A stretch of DNA of 10,956 nt from Mailhella sp. (GCA_020024815.1 JAHHTE010000057.1:1-10956); one strand, 5' to 3'; counted from the first letter of the stretch, positions 1 through 6,689 are shown. Made by a program: numbers and translations. Notes: generated by a model not told the origin, from the sequence alone.

Positions 1-1
1 T

Positions 2-985
2 TTATTAGATAAAGCGTATTTAAGGCGTTTTAGTTATGCTATTAAATTTGAAAAACCTAGTTTGTCTGTTCGTGCGAATATGTGGAAAAAAGAAATGCAA
101 AAAGCAAAAATTATGTGTGATGATCAAAAAGCAGTAGATTTTGCAAAACGTTATAATTTATCACCGTCTTTTATTAATTCTGCTGTAAAATCAGCAAAGA
201 TAGCAAAAGGTGGAATAAATGAAATAATTACGTGTTTAGATACCTTAGAAAAAGCGTATAATGATGGAGAAATAGTCAAAAAACATACGCAAGTGGAAGA
301 AATGAATTTTAATCTAAATTTATTAAATACAGATACAGATTTAGAGCGTCTTACTATGCAATTAGTTAATTTAAAAAAACAAGATTTTTCTCTTTGTCTT
401 TACGGCGTATCAGGAACGGGAAAATCAGCTTATGCAGAGTATTTAGCAAAACAATTAGGTATAACTATTGTAAAAAAACGTTGTTCTGATTTAATAGATA
501 AATTTATCGGAGAGACAGAAAAAAATATTGCCAATGCTTTTTTAGAAGCAAAAGAGAAAGAAGCTATGCTTGTTTTTGATGAAGCAGATAGTTTTTTAAT
601 GGATAGAAATTTTGCTGTAAGAAATTTTGAAATAAGTGCTGTAAATGAAATGCTTACACAAATGGAAAATCATACTTTTCCTTTTATTTGTACTACAAAT
701 CTTATGAGTAAAATGGATAAAGCAAGTTTAAGACGTTTTACATTTAAAGTAAATTATCAATTTATGAAAAAAGAACAAGTACAATTAGCGTTTAAATTTT
801 TCTTTTATTTTAATGATATTGATAGTACGCCTTTTAATTTTCTTTCACCAGCTGATTTTGTGGTAACAAAAAAGAAAGCAGAAATTCTTGGTTGTATTGA
901 AGATAAAAAAGAAATTATAAAACTTTTGTTGCAAGAACAAGAAATAAAACAAGAAGAAAAAACTCATAAAATGGGTTTTATGTAA
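2..985 (+). CDS. Tandem AAA+ ATPase, C-terminal part (5' end outside window)
   Basis: The reading frame is open from base 2, so the gene enters from the left; a TTG at 62 is internal. About 327 residues are visible. The first 20 or so (LRRF followed by a strand and a proline) match the end of one AAA+ ATPase module carrying its arginine-finger region. A helical lid-like linker of about 80 residues follows. A second AAA+ module then has Walker A GVSGTGKS (about nt 407-427), Walker B LVFDEAD (about nt 571-594), a sensor-1-like CTTN (about nt 691-702) and again LRRF at the arginine-finger position. The tail (SPADF... to MGF at the end) resembles the C-terminus of bacterial double-AAA proteins in the SpoVK-like COG0464 group. 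Such proteins use ATP to remodel other proteins, but the substrate here is unknown. It is soluble, with no membrane segment in the visible part. The AAA assignment is secure; the specific role is not. It lies alone ahead of tauE, with a 231-nt gap. Confidence 0.85.
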   Translation, partial: LLDKAYLRRFSYAIKFEKPSLSVRANMWKKEMQKAKIMCDDQKAVDFAKRYNLSPSFINSAVKSAKIAKGGINEIITCLDTLEKAYNDGEIVKKHTQVEEMNFNLNLLNTDTDLERLTMQLVNLKKQDFSLCLYGVSGTGKSAYAEYLAKQLGITIVKKRCSDLIDKFIGETEKNIANAFLEAKEKEAMLVFDEADSFLMDRNFAVRNFEISAVNEMLTQMENHTFPFICTTNLMSKMDKASLRRFTFKVNYQFMKKEQVQLAFKFFFYFNDIDSTPFNFLSPADFVVTKKKAEILGCIEDKKEIIKLLLQEQEIKQEEKTHKMGFM

Positions 986-1003
986 AATAATAAGAAATAT
1001 GAT

Positions 1004-1023
1004 AGATAATGGCGTATCTTTTT
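1004..1023 (+). terminator. Weak intrinsic terminator candidate after the AAA+ gene
   Basis: A 5-bp stem AGATA/TATCT around a 6-nt loop (ATGGCG) is followed by TTTT, 18 nt after the AAA+ stop codon. The position is right for a terminator, but the stem is short and mostly A-U, so it may be inefficient or fortuitous. Confidence 0.3.
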
Positions 1024-1133
1024 GTTAGGAAAAATAAAAAGTATTTTACTTAGCTAGCCTATTTTTATGGAGTATAATTTTTAGTTATAAATTTTTATTA
1101 TAGTAAAATACGTTAGAATTATTTATAAGTATA

Positions 1134-1180
1134 TTGAACTTTAGTACTGACGTGAATTTATTATCTTACTTGTATATTAT
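1134..1180 (+). promoter_or_regulatory. Possible promoter for tauE
   Basis: Two weak options are visible in this AT-rich leader. TTGAAC (1134-1139) with a 17-bp spacer to TTTATT (1157-1162) has the better -35. TATTAT (1175-1180) has a good -10 hexamer but only a poor GTGAAT at -35. Either would give a short leader before the ribosome binding site at 1205-1211. In DNA this AT-rich, such matches arise easily by chance. Confidence 0.25.
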
Positions 1181-1216
1181 AAAAGAAAAAAGTAAATAAA
1201 ACGCAAAGGAGCATTT

Positions 1217-1954
1217 ATGGAATTTGTGTTTTTTGCGTTTATATGGGCTTTAGCTGGATTTGTGAATGGAATTAGTGGAATGGGGGCAGCTCTTATGGCT
1301 GTTCCATTTATGACGTTATTTATGGATATTCAGTTGATAGTTCCCATTGCTTGCATTATGGTAACCATTTTATCCTCTGTATTAGCGATTAAATATCGTT
1401 CAGAGTTTCATTTGCGTATTGTACTTCCAGCAATTATTTGTGCTATACCAGGAGCATTAATAGGAGCTTATATTTTACGTGTTGTTTCACCTATTATACT
1501 TGAAATATTCATGTCTTTATTTTTAATTACTTATGTTATTTGGTCTTTTTTACATAAATATTCATATTCTGGAGAAAGAAATAGTTTTTTTGTTGGTGGA
1601 GTTTGTGGTTTTGCATCAGGATTGTTTGGATCTACTATCTCTTTTACAGGTCCTCCTCTTGCAATTTTTATTTTGTATACAGGGTGGAAACAACAAAAAG
1701 CATTGGGAGCTTTAGGAGTAGCTCTAATTCTTATTACAGGTACAAGCTGTATTTCTCATTTTTTAGCAGGTTTTTATACAAAAGAGTTTTTGCAATATAT
1801 TATGATAGGTGTACCTGCGGGGATTTGTGGAATGTTTTTATCTTTTCCTTTAATAAAATATATTACACAATCATTATTTAAAAAAATATTATTAGTGGTA
1901 ATTGGTTTTGCAGGGTTAATGTGTGCTTTTAAAGTTATACAACATTTTATATGA
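1217..1954 (+). CDS. TauE/SafE-family sulfite/anion exporter-like membrane protein
   Basis: A 245-residue, very hydrophobic protein with about eight predicted membrane helices (roughly residues 4-30, 38-58, 67-88, 92-112, 123-151, 160-182, 188-212, 222-243), the normal size for the TauE/SafE (former DUF81) family. The two halves carry the duplicated family signature: GFVNGISGMGA in helix 1 and GFASGLFGSTISFTGPP near residues 130-147. Family members sit in the inner membrane and are linked to export of sulfite, sulfoacetate or other small organic anions, but most are uncharacterised and the substrate cannot be read from sequence. AAAGGAG at 1205-1211 is well placed for the ATG at 1217. The gene is monocistronic: its own gap lies upstream and a strong terminator follows. 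The sulfite link would suit a sulfur-metabolising host, but that is inference. Confidence 0.88.
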   Translation: MEFVFFAFIWALAGFVNGISGMGAALMAVPFMTLFMDIQLIVPIACIMVTILSSVLAIKYRSEFHLRIVLPAIICAIPGALIGAYILRVVSPIILEIFMSLFLITYVIWSFLHKYSYSGERNSFFVGGVCGFASGLFGSTISFTGPPLAIFILYTGWKQQKALGALGVALILITGTSCISHFLAGFYTKEFLQYIMIGVPAGICGMFLSFPLIKYITQSLFKKILLVVIGFAGLMCAFKVIQHFI

Positions 1955-1981
1955 TCTTCTAAAGAATGCTAATAAAATAAT

Positions 1982-2005
1982 AGTCCTTTTCTAAGGGCTT
2001 TTTTT
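1982..2005 (+). terminator. Intrinsic terminator of the tauE-like gene
   Basis: The stem AGTCCTT/AAGGGCT (7 bp with one G-U pair) encloses a TTCT loop and is followed by TTTTTT, 27 nt downstream of the tauE-like stop codon. This is a classical rho-independent terminator on the + strand. Confidence 0.85.
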
Positions 2006-2100
2006 ATGAAAAAAAAGATAGAAATGTTTTAGTTATCGTTAAGATATTATTCTAAATTAATTTTATTTTTTATTAAATTAACATAATGAACGAGAAAAAA

Positions 2101-2132
2101 CAAAAGCTCTTTTGCATAGAAAAGAGCTTTTG
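2101..2132 (-). terminator. Perfect 13-bp hairpin, likely back-up terminator of the gcv operon
   Basis: CAAAAGCTCTTTT (2101-2113) and its exact reverse complement (2120-2132) flank a 6-nt loop GCATAG. Read on the - strand, the stem is followed immediately by TTTTTT (2100-2095), so it can terminate leftward transcription that passes the nearer terminator at 2192-2227. Read on the + strand, only the T-rich end of the 3' arm is available, so it is a weaker stop for rightward transcription. Confidence 0.6.
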
Positions 2133-2143
2133 AGTTAAAAAGT

Positions 2144-2169
2144 TTTGAGAGGAGAGTTTGAGAGGAGAA
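2144..2169. repeat. 13-nt tandem duplication
   Basis: TTTGAGAGGAGAG (2144-2156) is followed directly by TTTGAGAGGAGAA (2157-2169): two copies of a 13-nt unit differing only in the last base. The second copy is also the left arm of the large palindrome at 2157-2194, so the right arm could pair with either copy. Confidence 0.75.
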
Positions 2170-2194
2170 CTTTTTCAAAAGTTCTCTTCTCAAA
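2157..2194. repeat. 17-bp near-perfect inverted repeat between convergent genes
   Basis: TTTGAGAGGAGAACTTT (2157-2173) pairs with AAAGTTCTCTTCTCAAA (2178-2194) across a 4-nt TTCA loop. The single difference is a G-T pair. The + strand has no T-run after the stem. It lies between two terminator-like hairpins in a convergent gap. Possible roles are a bidirectional transcription barrier, an mRNA 3'-end stabiliser, or one copy of a dispersed palindromic repeat family. The sequence alone does not distinguish these. Confidence 0.7.
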
Positions 2195-2227
2195 AAAAAT
2201 AAAAGCCCTTATAAAAGGGCTTTTATT
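2192..2227 (-). terminator. Main intrinsic terminator of the glycine cleavage operon
   Basis: AATAAAAGCCCTT (2198-2210) pairs perfectly over 13 bp with AAGGGCTTTTATT (2215-2227) around the loop ATAA. On the - strand the stem runs into a T-run formed by the A8 tract at 2192-2199. It starts 12 nt beyond the gcvPB stop codon, the expected place for the operon terminator. Confidence 0.88.
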
Positions 2228-2239
2228 AATAGGGATATT

Positions 2240-3676
2240 TTAATTTTCTTCTTGTTTAAGTATCATTTTTCGAGCTGCTTGTGTTTCATCTAAACGACGA
2301 ACAGGGGTAGAAAGTGGCATATCATGGAGATAAGCAGGATTTTTACTTCCTTCTGCTACAAATTCTTCCATAAGAGCAACTAAATGATCAAGAGTTTCTT
2401 TACTTTCTGTTTCTGTTGGTTCAAACATAAGGCATTCATGTACAATAAGTGGGAAATAAATTGTAGGAGCATGAATACCATGTTCAAGTAAAGCTTTTGC
2501 TAAATCAAGAGCTTTCATACCTTCTGGAGGAGAAGAAACAAATTCATGCATGCAAACGCGATTATATGGAACAATAAGGAATTTTTCCATTTTTTTGCGC
2601 ATATAGTTTGCATTGAGAACAGCATATTCTGCTGCTCTTGGAATACCTTCTTTTCCAAGACGATTGATATAAGCAAGAGCTTTTAAGAAAACAGAGAAGT
2701 TACCTAAAAATGGTGCAATATAACCAATAGATTTTGGAAAATCAAAACTAAGTTTGAATGTTCCATCGGTGTTTTTAACAACACGTCCAACAGGTAAATA
2801 TGGTTCTAAACGTTCACTTACGCCAACGCAACCAGAACCAGGACCACCACCACCATGTGGAGTACCCATTGTTTTATGTAAGTTTAAATGTACAACGTCA
2901 AAACCAACATCACCAACACGCATTTTACCCATAATAGCGTTTAGGTTTGCTCCGTCATAATAAAGGAGAGCGTCAATTTTGCGAAGTTTTTCCACAATTT
3001 TTGGAAGGTGTTTTTCAAAAAGACCAAGAGTATTTGGGCAAGTCATCATAAGAGCTGCCACATCATCAGTAAGAGCAGCTTCTAAAGCATCAGGGTCAAC
3101 CATACCGTCTTTAGATTCAATATTAATAACTTCATAACCTGCCATCATAGCTGATGCTGGATTTGTACCATGTGAAGAATCAGGAACTACGATTTTTGTT
3201 TTTTTGTTACCTTTATCTTTATGGTAAGCAGCAATAAGCATAACTCCAGTAAATTCGCCATTAGCACCAGACATTGGTTGGGTGGTAAAGGCTTTCATTC
3301 CATTAATTTCACAAAGTAATTGTTCTGTTTCATAAACAGCTTGTAAAGCACCTTGTGTATATTTTTCTCCACCTTTAATTTGAGGGATAAAAGGGTGAAC
3401 TTGGGTAAAACCGGGTAAAGAAGCTATATGTTCAAGAACTTTTGCATTATATTTCATAGTGCAAGAGCCAAGAGGGTAGAAGTTTCCGTCAACAGAAAAG
3501 TTTTTATGAGAATTTTGGGTAAAATGACGGATAACATCAAGTTCAGAAAGTTCTGGTAAATTTGGTTTCTTAGAACGTAAAAGGTTTTGAGGAAGCATTT
3601 CTTCAGCACGTTTTTGAGGCATTGCTGGAATAACTCCTACTCGCCCTTTTACTGATTTATCAAAAAGGGTTTTCAT
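2240..3676 (-). CDS. gcvPB: Glycine dehydrogenase (decarboxylating) subunit 2
   Basis: C-terminal-half subunit of the two-chain P-protein of the glycine cleavage system. Together with GcvPA it decarboxylates glycine on pyridoxal phosphate and passes the aminomethyl group to the lipoyl arm of GcvH in the cytoplasm. The 478 residues match the usual length (about 480-490). The PLP site is clear: Lys268 in NLHKTMGTPHGGGGPGSG, with glycine-rich phosphate-binding sequence after it. Other family blocks are YPLGSCTMKYN (near residue 70), TTQPMSGANGE (near 131), PDSSHGTNPASA (near 165) and YYDGANLNAI (near 239). The start ATG overlaps the gcvPA stop codon as ATGA. Its ribosome binding site GGAGG (3683-3687) lies in the last codons of gcvPA, which suggests translational coupling and balanced subunit supply. 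It is the last gene of the operon, followed at once by a terminator. No truncation or frameshift is seen. Confidence 0.97.
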   Translation of the reverse strand: MKTLFDKSVKGRVGVIPAMPQKRAEEMLPQNLLRSKKPNLPELSELDVIRHFTQNSHKNFSVDGNFYPLGSCTMKYNAKVLEHIASLPGFTQVHPFIPQIKGGEKYTQGALQAVYETEQLLCEINGMKAFTTQPMSGANGEFTGVMLIAAYHKDKGNKKTKIVVPDSSHGTNPASAMMAGYEVINIESKDGMVDPDALEAALTDDVAALMMTCPNTLGLFEKHLPKIVEKLRKIDALLYYDGANLNAIMGKMRVGDVGFDVVHLNLHKTMGTPHGGGGPGSGCVGVSERLEPYLPVGRVVKNTDGTFKLSFDFPKSIGYIAPFLGNFSVFLKALAYINRLGKEGIPRAAEYAVLNANYMRKKMEKFLIVPYNRVCMHEFVSSPPEGMKALDLAKALLEHGIHAPTIYFPLIVHECLMFEPTETESKETLDHLVALMEEFVAEGSKNPAYLHDMPLSTPVRRLDETQAARKMILKQEEN

Positions 3677-5004
3677 AGAAGACCTCCGAGAGTGCTAACA
3701 AGATTATTAATTTGTTCTTCTGTATTTTTTTCTGTGCAAGAAATGAGAAGAACATTATCCATATTATTATAATATTGTCCAACAGGGAAACCTAAAAGGA
3801 AATTATGTTCAGCCATTTTACTAATAAGTTCTTCTGCATTTTTAGGAAGTTTTACAGCAAATTCATTTCCAAAAGGTGCGTTATTTAAAAGACTAACATT
3901 TGGAAGTTTAGTGAGTTTATCAGCTAAAATACGAGCTAAATACATAGAAGTTTCTGCTGTTCTAATAAGTCCTTCAGGTCCTAAAAGAGCCATGTGGATA
4001 ATACTTTTTAAAGCACAAAGTCCTTGATTGGAACAAATATTAGAAGTTGCTTTTGCACGGCGAATATGTTGTTCACGAGCTTGTAAGGTAAGAACAAAAC
4101 CTTCTTTGCCATTTAAATCATTGGTTTTACCAACAATACGACCAGGAATTTGGCGTACTAAATCTTGTTTGCAAGCAATTATTCCAAGATATGGACCACC
4201 AAAAGCAAGAGGCATACCAAGACTTTGTCCTTCAGCAACTGCAATATCAGCACCTATTTCACCTGGAGTTTTAAGAACTGCTTGCATTACAGGATATACA
4301 GAAATAACGCCTAAAGCTTTGTGAGCTTTTGCTGCATTGAAAACATCAGTAAAATCATCAATAGCACCAAAGAAATTGGGATTTTGTACCATAACAGTGG
4401 CACAAGAATCATCAATGGCTTTAATGAGTGCTTCTTTATCAGACATACCATTATTGTGAGGAATGGTGATAATATTAATATTTTGGTTTGCACTGTATGT
4501 AGCAAGCATTTTACGCCAAATTGGATTAATGGCTTCGTCAATAATCCAAGTATGTTTTCTTGTTTGGCGGGTAGCCATCATACCAGCTTCAAAAAGAGCA
4601 TGACCAATATCAAAAAGGGAGGCATTGGTACAATCCATGTCAAGCAAACGGCAAACAGCTGTTTGATATTCATAAATAGATTGGAGTGTGCCTTGTGAAA
4701 CTTCTGGTTGATAAGGGGTATAGGAAGTTAAAAATTCACCACGCAAAGCAAGAGCGTCAACAGCTTTTGGAATATAGTGATTATAATATCCTGCACCTAA
4801 AAAATTGACAAAATCAATTTTATTTTTATTTGCCATGTTTTCAAAATAGGCAGTAAGTTCTGATTCGCTTTTTCCTTCAGGGAGATTGAAGGATTTTGGA
4901 CGCATATCAGTTTTAATGTCTGCAAAAAGATCATCAAGACTATTTACCCCAATAACTTGGAGCATTTCTTGCAGTTCTTGTTCTGTATGTGGAATATAAG
5001 GCAT
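3673..5004 (-). CDS. gcvPA: Glycine dehydrogenase (decarboxylating) subunit 1
   Basis: N-terminal-half subunit of the split P-protein, partner of GcvPB. It has the PLP-transferase fold but lacks the PLP lysine, as is normal for this subunit. Its 443 residues are typical. Family blocks in order are FLGAGYYNHYIP (near residue 68), TPYQPEVSQGTLQ (near 95), AEGQSLGMPLAFGGPYLG (near 257) and the conserved stretch QAREQHIRRAKATSNIC (near 307). The ATG at 5004 follows AAGGA (5011-5015) at a good distance. The gene lies 54 nt after gcvH, and the gap contains a small hairpin with a T-run. It overlaps gcvPB by 4 nt. One block near residue 130 reads NASLFDIGHALFEA, whereas I remember family members as having NAS-Y-DGA-T/S-A-EA. 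The frame is intact, so this would be substitution and not a frameshift. Confidence 0.97.
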   Translation of the reverse strand: MPYIPHTEQELQEMLQVIGVNSLDDLFADIKTDMRPKSFNLPEGKSESELTAYFENMANKNKIDFVNFLGAGYYNHYIPKAVDALALRGEFLTSYTPYQPEVSQGTLQSIYEYQTAVCRLLDMDCTNASLFDIGHALFEAGMMATRQTRKHTWIIDEAINPIWRKMLATYSANQNINIITIPHNNGMSDKEALIKAIDDSCATVMVQNPNFFGAIDDFTDVFNAAKAHKALGVISVYPVMQAVLKTPGEIGADIAVAEGQSLGMPLAFGGPYLGIIACKQDLVRQIPGRIVGKTNDLNGKEGFVLTLQAREQHIRRAKATSNICSNQGLCALKSIIHMALLGPEGLIRTAETSMYLARILADKLTKLPNVSLLNNAPFGNEFAVKLPKNAEELISKMAEHNFLLGFPVGQYYNNMDNVLLISCTEKNTEEQINNLVSTLGGLL

Positions 5005-5025
5005 AATGTATCCTTTTTCAAAATT

Positions 5026-5051
5026 AAAAAACTTCCCAAAAAGAGAAGTTT
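5026..5051 (-). terminator. Intra-operon hairpin with T-run between gcvH and gcvPA
   Basis: On the - strand, AAACTTC and GAAGTTT (7 bp) enclose a 9-nt loop, and the stem runs into a six-T stretch (complement of 5026-5031, partly inside the stem). It starts 7 nt after the gcvH stop codon. The stem is short with a large loop, so read-through is expected. It could attenuate transcription so that more gcvT-gcvH than gcvPA-gcvPB message is made, or protect a 3' end made by processing. Confidence 0.5.
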
Positions 5052-5058
5052 AACAAAA

Positions 5059-5433
5059 TTAGTGTGTGCATTTTGCTGCGTAATCATTTGCAGATAAAAG
5101 CCCGTCAGTAGCTCCTGCAATGCTTACACGGATAAGCCAACCATTACCATAAGGATCTTTATTTACAATTTCTGGGTTGTCAATAACAGCTTCATTTACA
5201 GCAATAACTTTACAATCACAAGGCATATAAATATCACTTGCAGCTTTTACAGATTCAACAACACCCATTTCTTGTCCTTTTGTGAAACTTTCGCCAACTT
5301 GTGGAAGGTTTACAAAAGTAATATCACCAAGTGAATCTTGTGCAAAATCAGTAATACCAATAATGCCTTCACTACCTTCAATTTTGAGCCATTCGTGGCT
5401 TTCTGCATATAAAAGATTTTCTGGATTATTCAT
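5059..5433 (-). CDS. gcvH: Glycine cleavage system H protein (lipoyl carrier)
   Basis: A small (124-residue) cytoplasmic carrier protein. Its lipoyl-lysine arm shuttles the aminomethyl group from P-protein to T-protein, then is reoxidised by dihydrolipoyl dehydrogenase. The lipoylation site is clear: Lys63 in GVVESVKAASDIYMP. The N-terminal SHEWLKIEG (near residue 12) and GITDFAQDSLGDI (near 26) are diagnostic of GcvH and distinguish it from other lipoyl domains. Length is normal for the family. GGAG (5440-5443) precedes the ATG by 6 nt; the gene follows gcvT after only 12 nt, so the ribosome binding site overlaps the gap and the two are surely co-transcribed. Lipoate must be supplied by LipB/LipA or a lipoate ligase; none is encoded in the window. 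Confidence 0.97.
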   Translation of the reverse strand: MNNPENLLYAESHEWLKIEGSEGIIGITDFAQDSLGDITFVNLPQVGESFTKGQEMGVVESVKAASDIYMPCDCKVIAVNEAVIDNPEIVNKDPYGNGWLIRVSIAGATDGLLSANDYAAKCTH

Positions 5434-5445
5434 TGTGTTCTCCGT

Positions 5446-6531
5446 TTATGAAAGTTTAATTCTTGCAGTACCTTGAATATAAAAAGGTGCTGTTGTTTTT
5501 TGAGCTGTTAATTCGCTTCTACCTGCTTTAATAATAAAATCAGTTTGTTCTGTAAATTCTTTTTTAATATAAGCAAAAGCAATAGCATATCCTAAGGAAG
5601 GAGCAAAAGAACCACTGGTAATAGTACCAATAACTTCATTACTTCCACTTTCTTTAATAACAATATCACCATTTCTTACAGTACGGCGACCTTCGAGTTT
5701 TAAAGGAATAAGTAAATCATGTGGAGTTTGATTTGCTAATTCTTTACCTACATAATCAGCAGTGGAAGTAAGCATAGCAGCTAAATTTGCTTCTGCCACA
5801 GTATGTTGTTCGTCAAGTTCATGGCCATAAAGAGCAAGTCCACATTCAAGACGTAAGGTATCTCTAGCTCCAAGACCTGCTGGTTTTACTCTTTCATCAC
5901 TAAGTAAATCTTCCCAAAGAGTAAGAACAAGTTCTTTTGGGCAATAAAGTTCATAACCAAGTTCACCAGTATAACCAGTACGACTAACTAATACTTGATG
6001 TCCTTTATAATCAATATGTTCAAAAGAAAAATATTTAAGATCATGGAAATTTTTCTTTGTAATATTTTCAAGAACTTCTAAAGATTTTGGACCTTGTAAA
6101 TCAATTTTACCTGATTTAGGAGAAATATTTTCAATTAAATTACTACCAAGTCTTTTTTGCAATGTTGCAAAATCTTTTTCAGCACAACCAGCATTTACAA
6201 CAAGTAAAAAATGATTATTTGTAAGATGGTATACAATTAAATCATCAATTACTGTACCTTGTTCTGTAAGTAAAAAACCATAACGGCATTTACCAATAGC
6301 AAGAGTATCTAAATTATGGCTTACAGCTTTTTTAAGTAAATCAAAGGCATTATCACCTTTTACAATGAATTGTGCCATGTGGCAAATATCAAAAATAGAG
6401 GCACTTTCGCGTGTATGGGCATGCTCTGCTAAAATGCCATCTTCGTATTGAATAGGCATATCCCAGCCTGCAAAAGGAGCTGTTTTAGCGTTATGAGCTT
6501 TGTGCCATTCATAAAGAGGTGTTTGTAACAT
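5446..6531 (-). CDS. gcvT: Glycine cleavage system T protein (aminomethyltransferase)
   Basis: First gene of the leftward operon. It transfers the methylene group from aminomethyl-lipoyl GcvH to tetrahydrofolate, releasing ammonia. The 361 residues are the usual length (about 360-370). Family blocks are TPLYEWHKAH at the N-terminus, FAGWDMPIQY (near residue 20), FDICHMAQF (near 47), GTVIDDLIVY (near 92, including the Asp expected to take part in catalysis and folate binding), SRTGYTGELGYELYC (near 188), GLGARDTLRLECGLALYGHELD (near 220) and a C-terminal GCV_T_C-type region with TSGSFAPSLGYAIA. The ATG at 6531 has AAGGA (6538-6542) 6 nt upstream; an overlapping ATG at 6535 is out of frame. The nearby folate and lipoyl partners make this a true GcvT and not a related YgfZ or dimethylglycine-type protein. 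Confidence 0.96.
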   Translation of the reverse strand: MLQTPLYEWHKAHNAKTAPFAGWDMPIQYEDGILAEHAHTRESASIFDICHMAQFIVKGDNAFDLLKKAVSHNLDTLAIGKCRYGFLLTEQGTVIDDLIVYHLTNNHFLLVVNAGCAEKDFATLQKRLGSNLIENISPKSGKIDLQGPKSLEVLENITKKNFHDLKYFSFEHIDYKGHQVLVSRTGYTGELGYELYCPKELVLTLWEDLLSDERVKPAGLGARDTLRLECGLALYGHELDEQHTVAEANLAAMLTSTADYVGKELANQTPHDLLIPLKLEGRRTVRNGDIVIKESGSNEVIGTITSGSFAPSLGYAIAFAYIKKEFTEQTDFIIKAGRSELTAQKTTAPFYIQGTARIKLS

Positions 6532-6569
6532 ACATTGTCCTTTTATTTGCTAGAAATTTAAACTACTTT

Positions 6570-6598
6570 CACATAGCTTAAAATAAGAAACTTGTAAA
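6570..6598 (-). promoter_or_regulatory. Tentative gcv operon promoter
   Basis: On the - strand, TTTACA (6598-6593) is followed after 17 bp by TATGTG (6575-6570). The -35 is good and the -10 poor. The gcv transcript must begin somewhere in the 171-nt region shared with mfd, but no strong candidate stands out. I see no glycine riboswitch: the leader before gcvT is short and nearly all A/T, without the GC-paired double aptamer. Confidence 0.2.
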
Positions 6599-6623
6599 TA
6601 TGATTTTTTTAGTGAATTATCTC

Positions 6624-6678
6624 TTTAATATTTTTTAATATTTTATTTCTTGAAAATAAAATAACTTATTGATATACA
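6624..6678 (+). promoter_or_regulatory. mfd promoter: extended -10 with AT-rich upstream repeats
   Basis: TTGAAA (6650-6655) and TATACA (6673-6678) are separated by exactly 17 bp, and TG at 6670-6671 makes an extended -10 (TGA-TATACA). Just upstream, TTTAATATTTT occurs twice (6624-6634 and 6634-6644) with a 10-bp period, about one helical turn, where an UP element would contact the RNA polymerase alpha subunits. The predicted transcription start, near 6685, is only about 18 nt before the mfd ATG. The whole region is AT-rich, so the upstream repeats may be coincidental. Confidence 0.5.
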
Positions 6679-6689
6679 AGTAACGTTTT

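Noticed and set aside
62..985. A TTG start at 62 for the AAA+ gene
   Set aside because: The frame is open upstream to the window edge and encodes AAA-module sequence (LRRF) before this codon; there is no ribosome binding site, so it is an internal Leu codon.
1533..1881. Open frames inside the tauE-like gene, + strand
   Set aside because: They lie in other frames within a confident membrane-protein gene and have no coding features of their own.
2042..2088. AT-rich inverted repeat TTAATTT...AAATTAA
   Set aside because: A 7-bp all-A/T match with a long loop is expected by chance in a sequence of this composition.
2101..2227. CRISPR array, attachment site or insertion-sequence end
   Set aside because: The repeats are only two tandem 13-nt copies with no spacers; no transposase, integrase or target duplication is present, and the hairpins fit transcription ends.
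4311..4698. Open frames on both strands inside gcvPA
   Set aside because: They are shadows of gcvPA, which is intact and well conserved through this stretch; the low-complexity translations show no domain.
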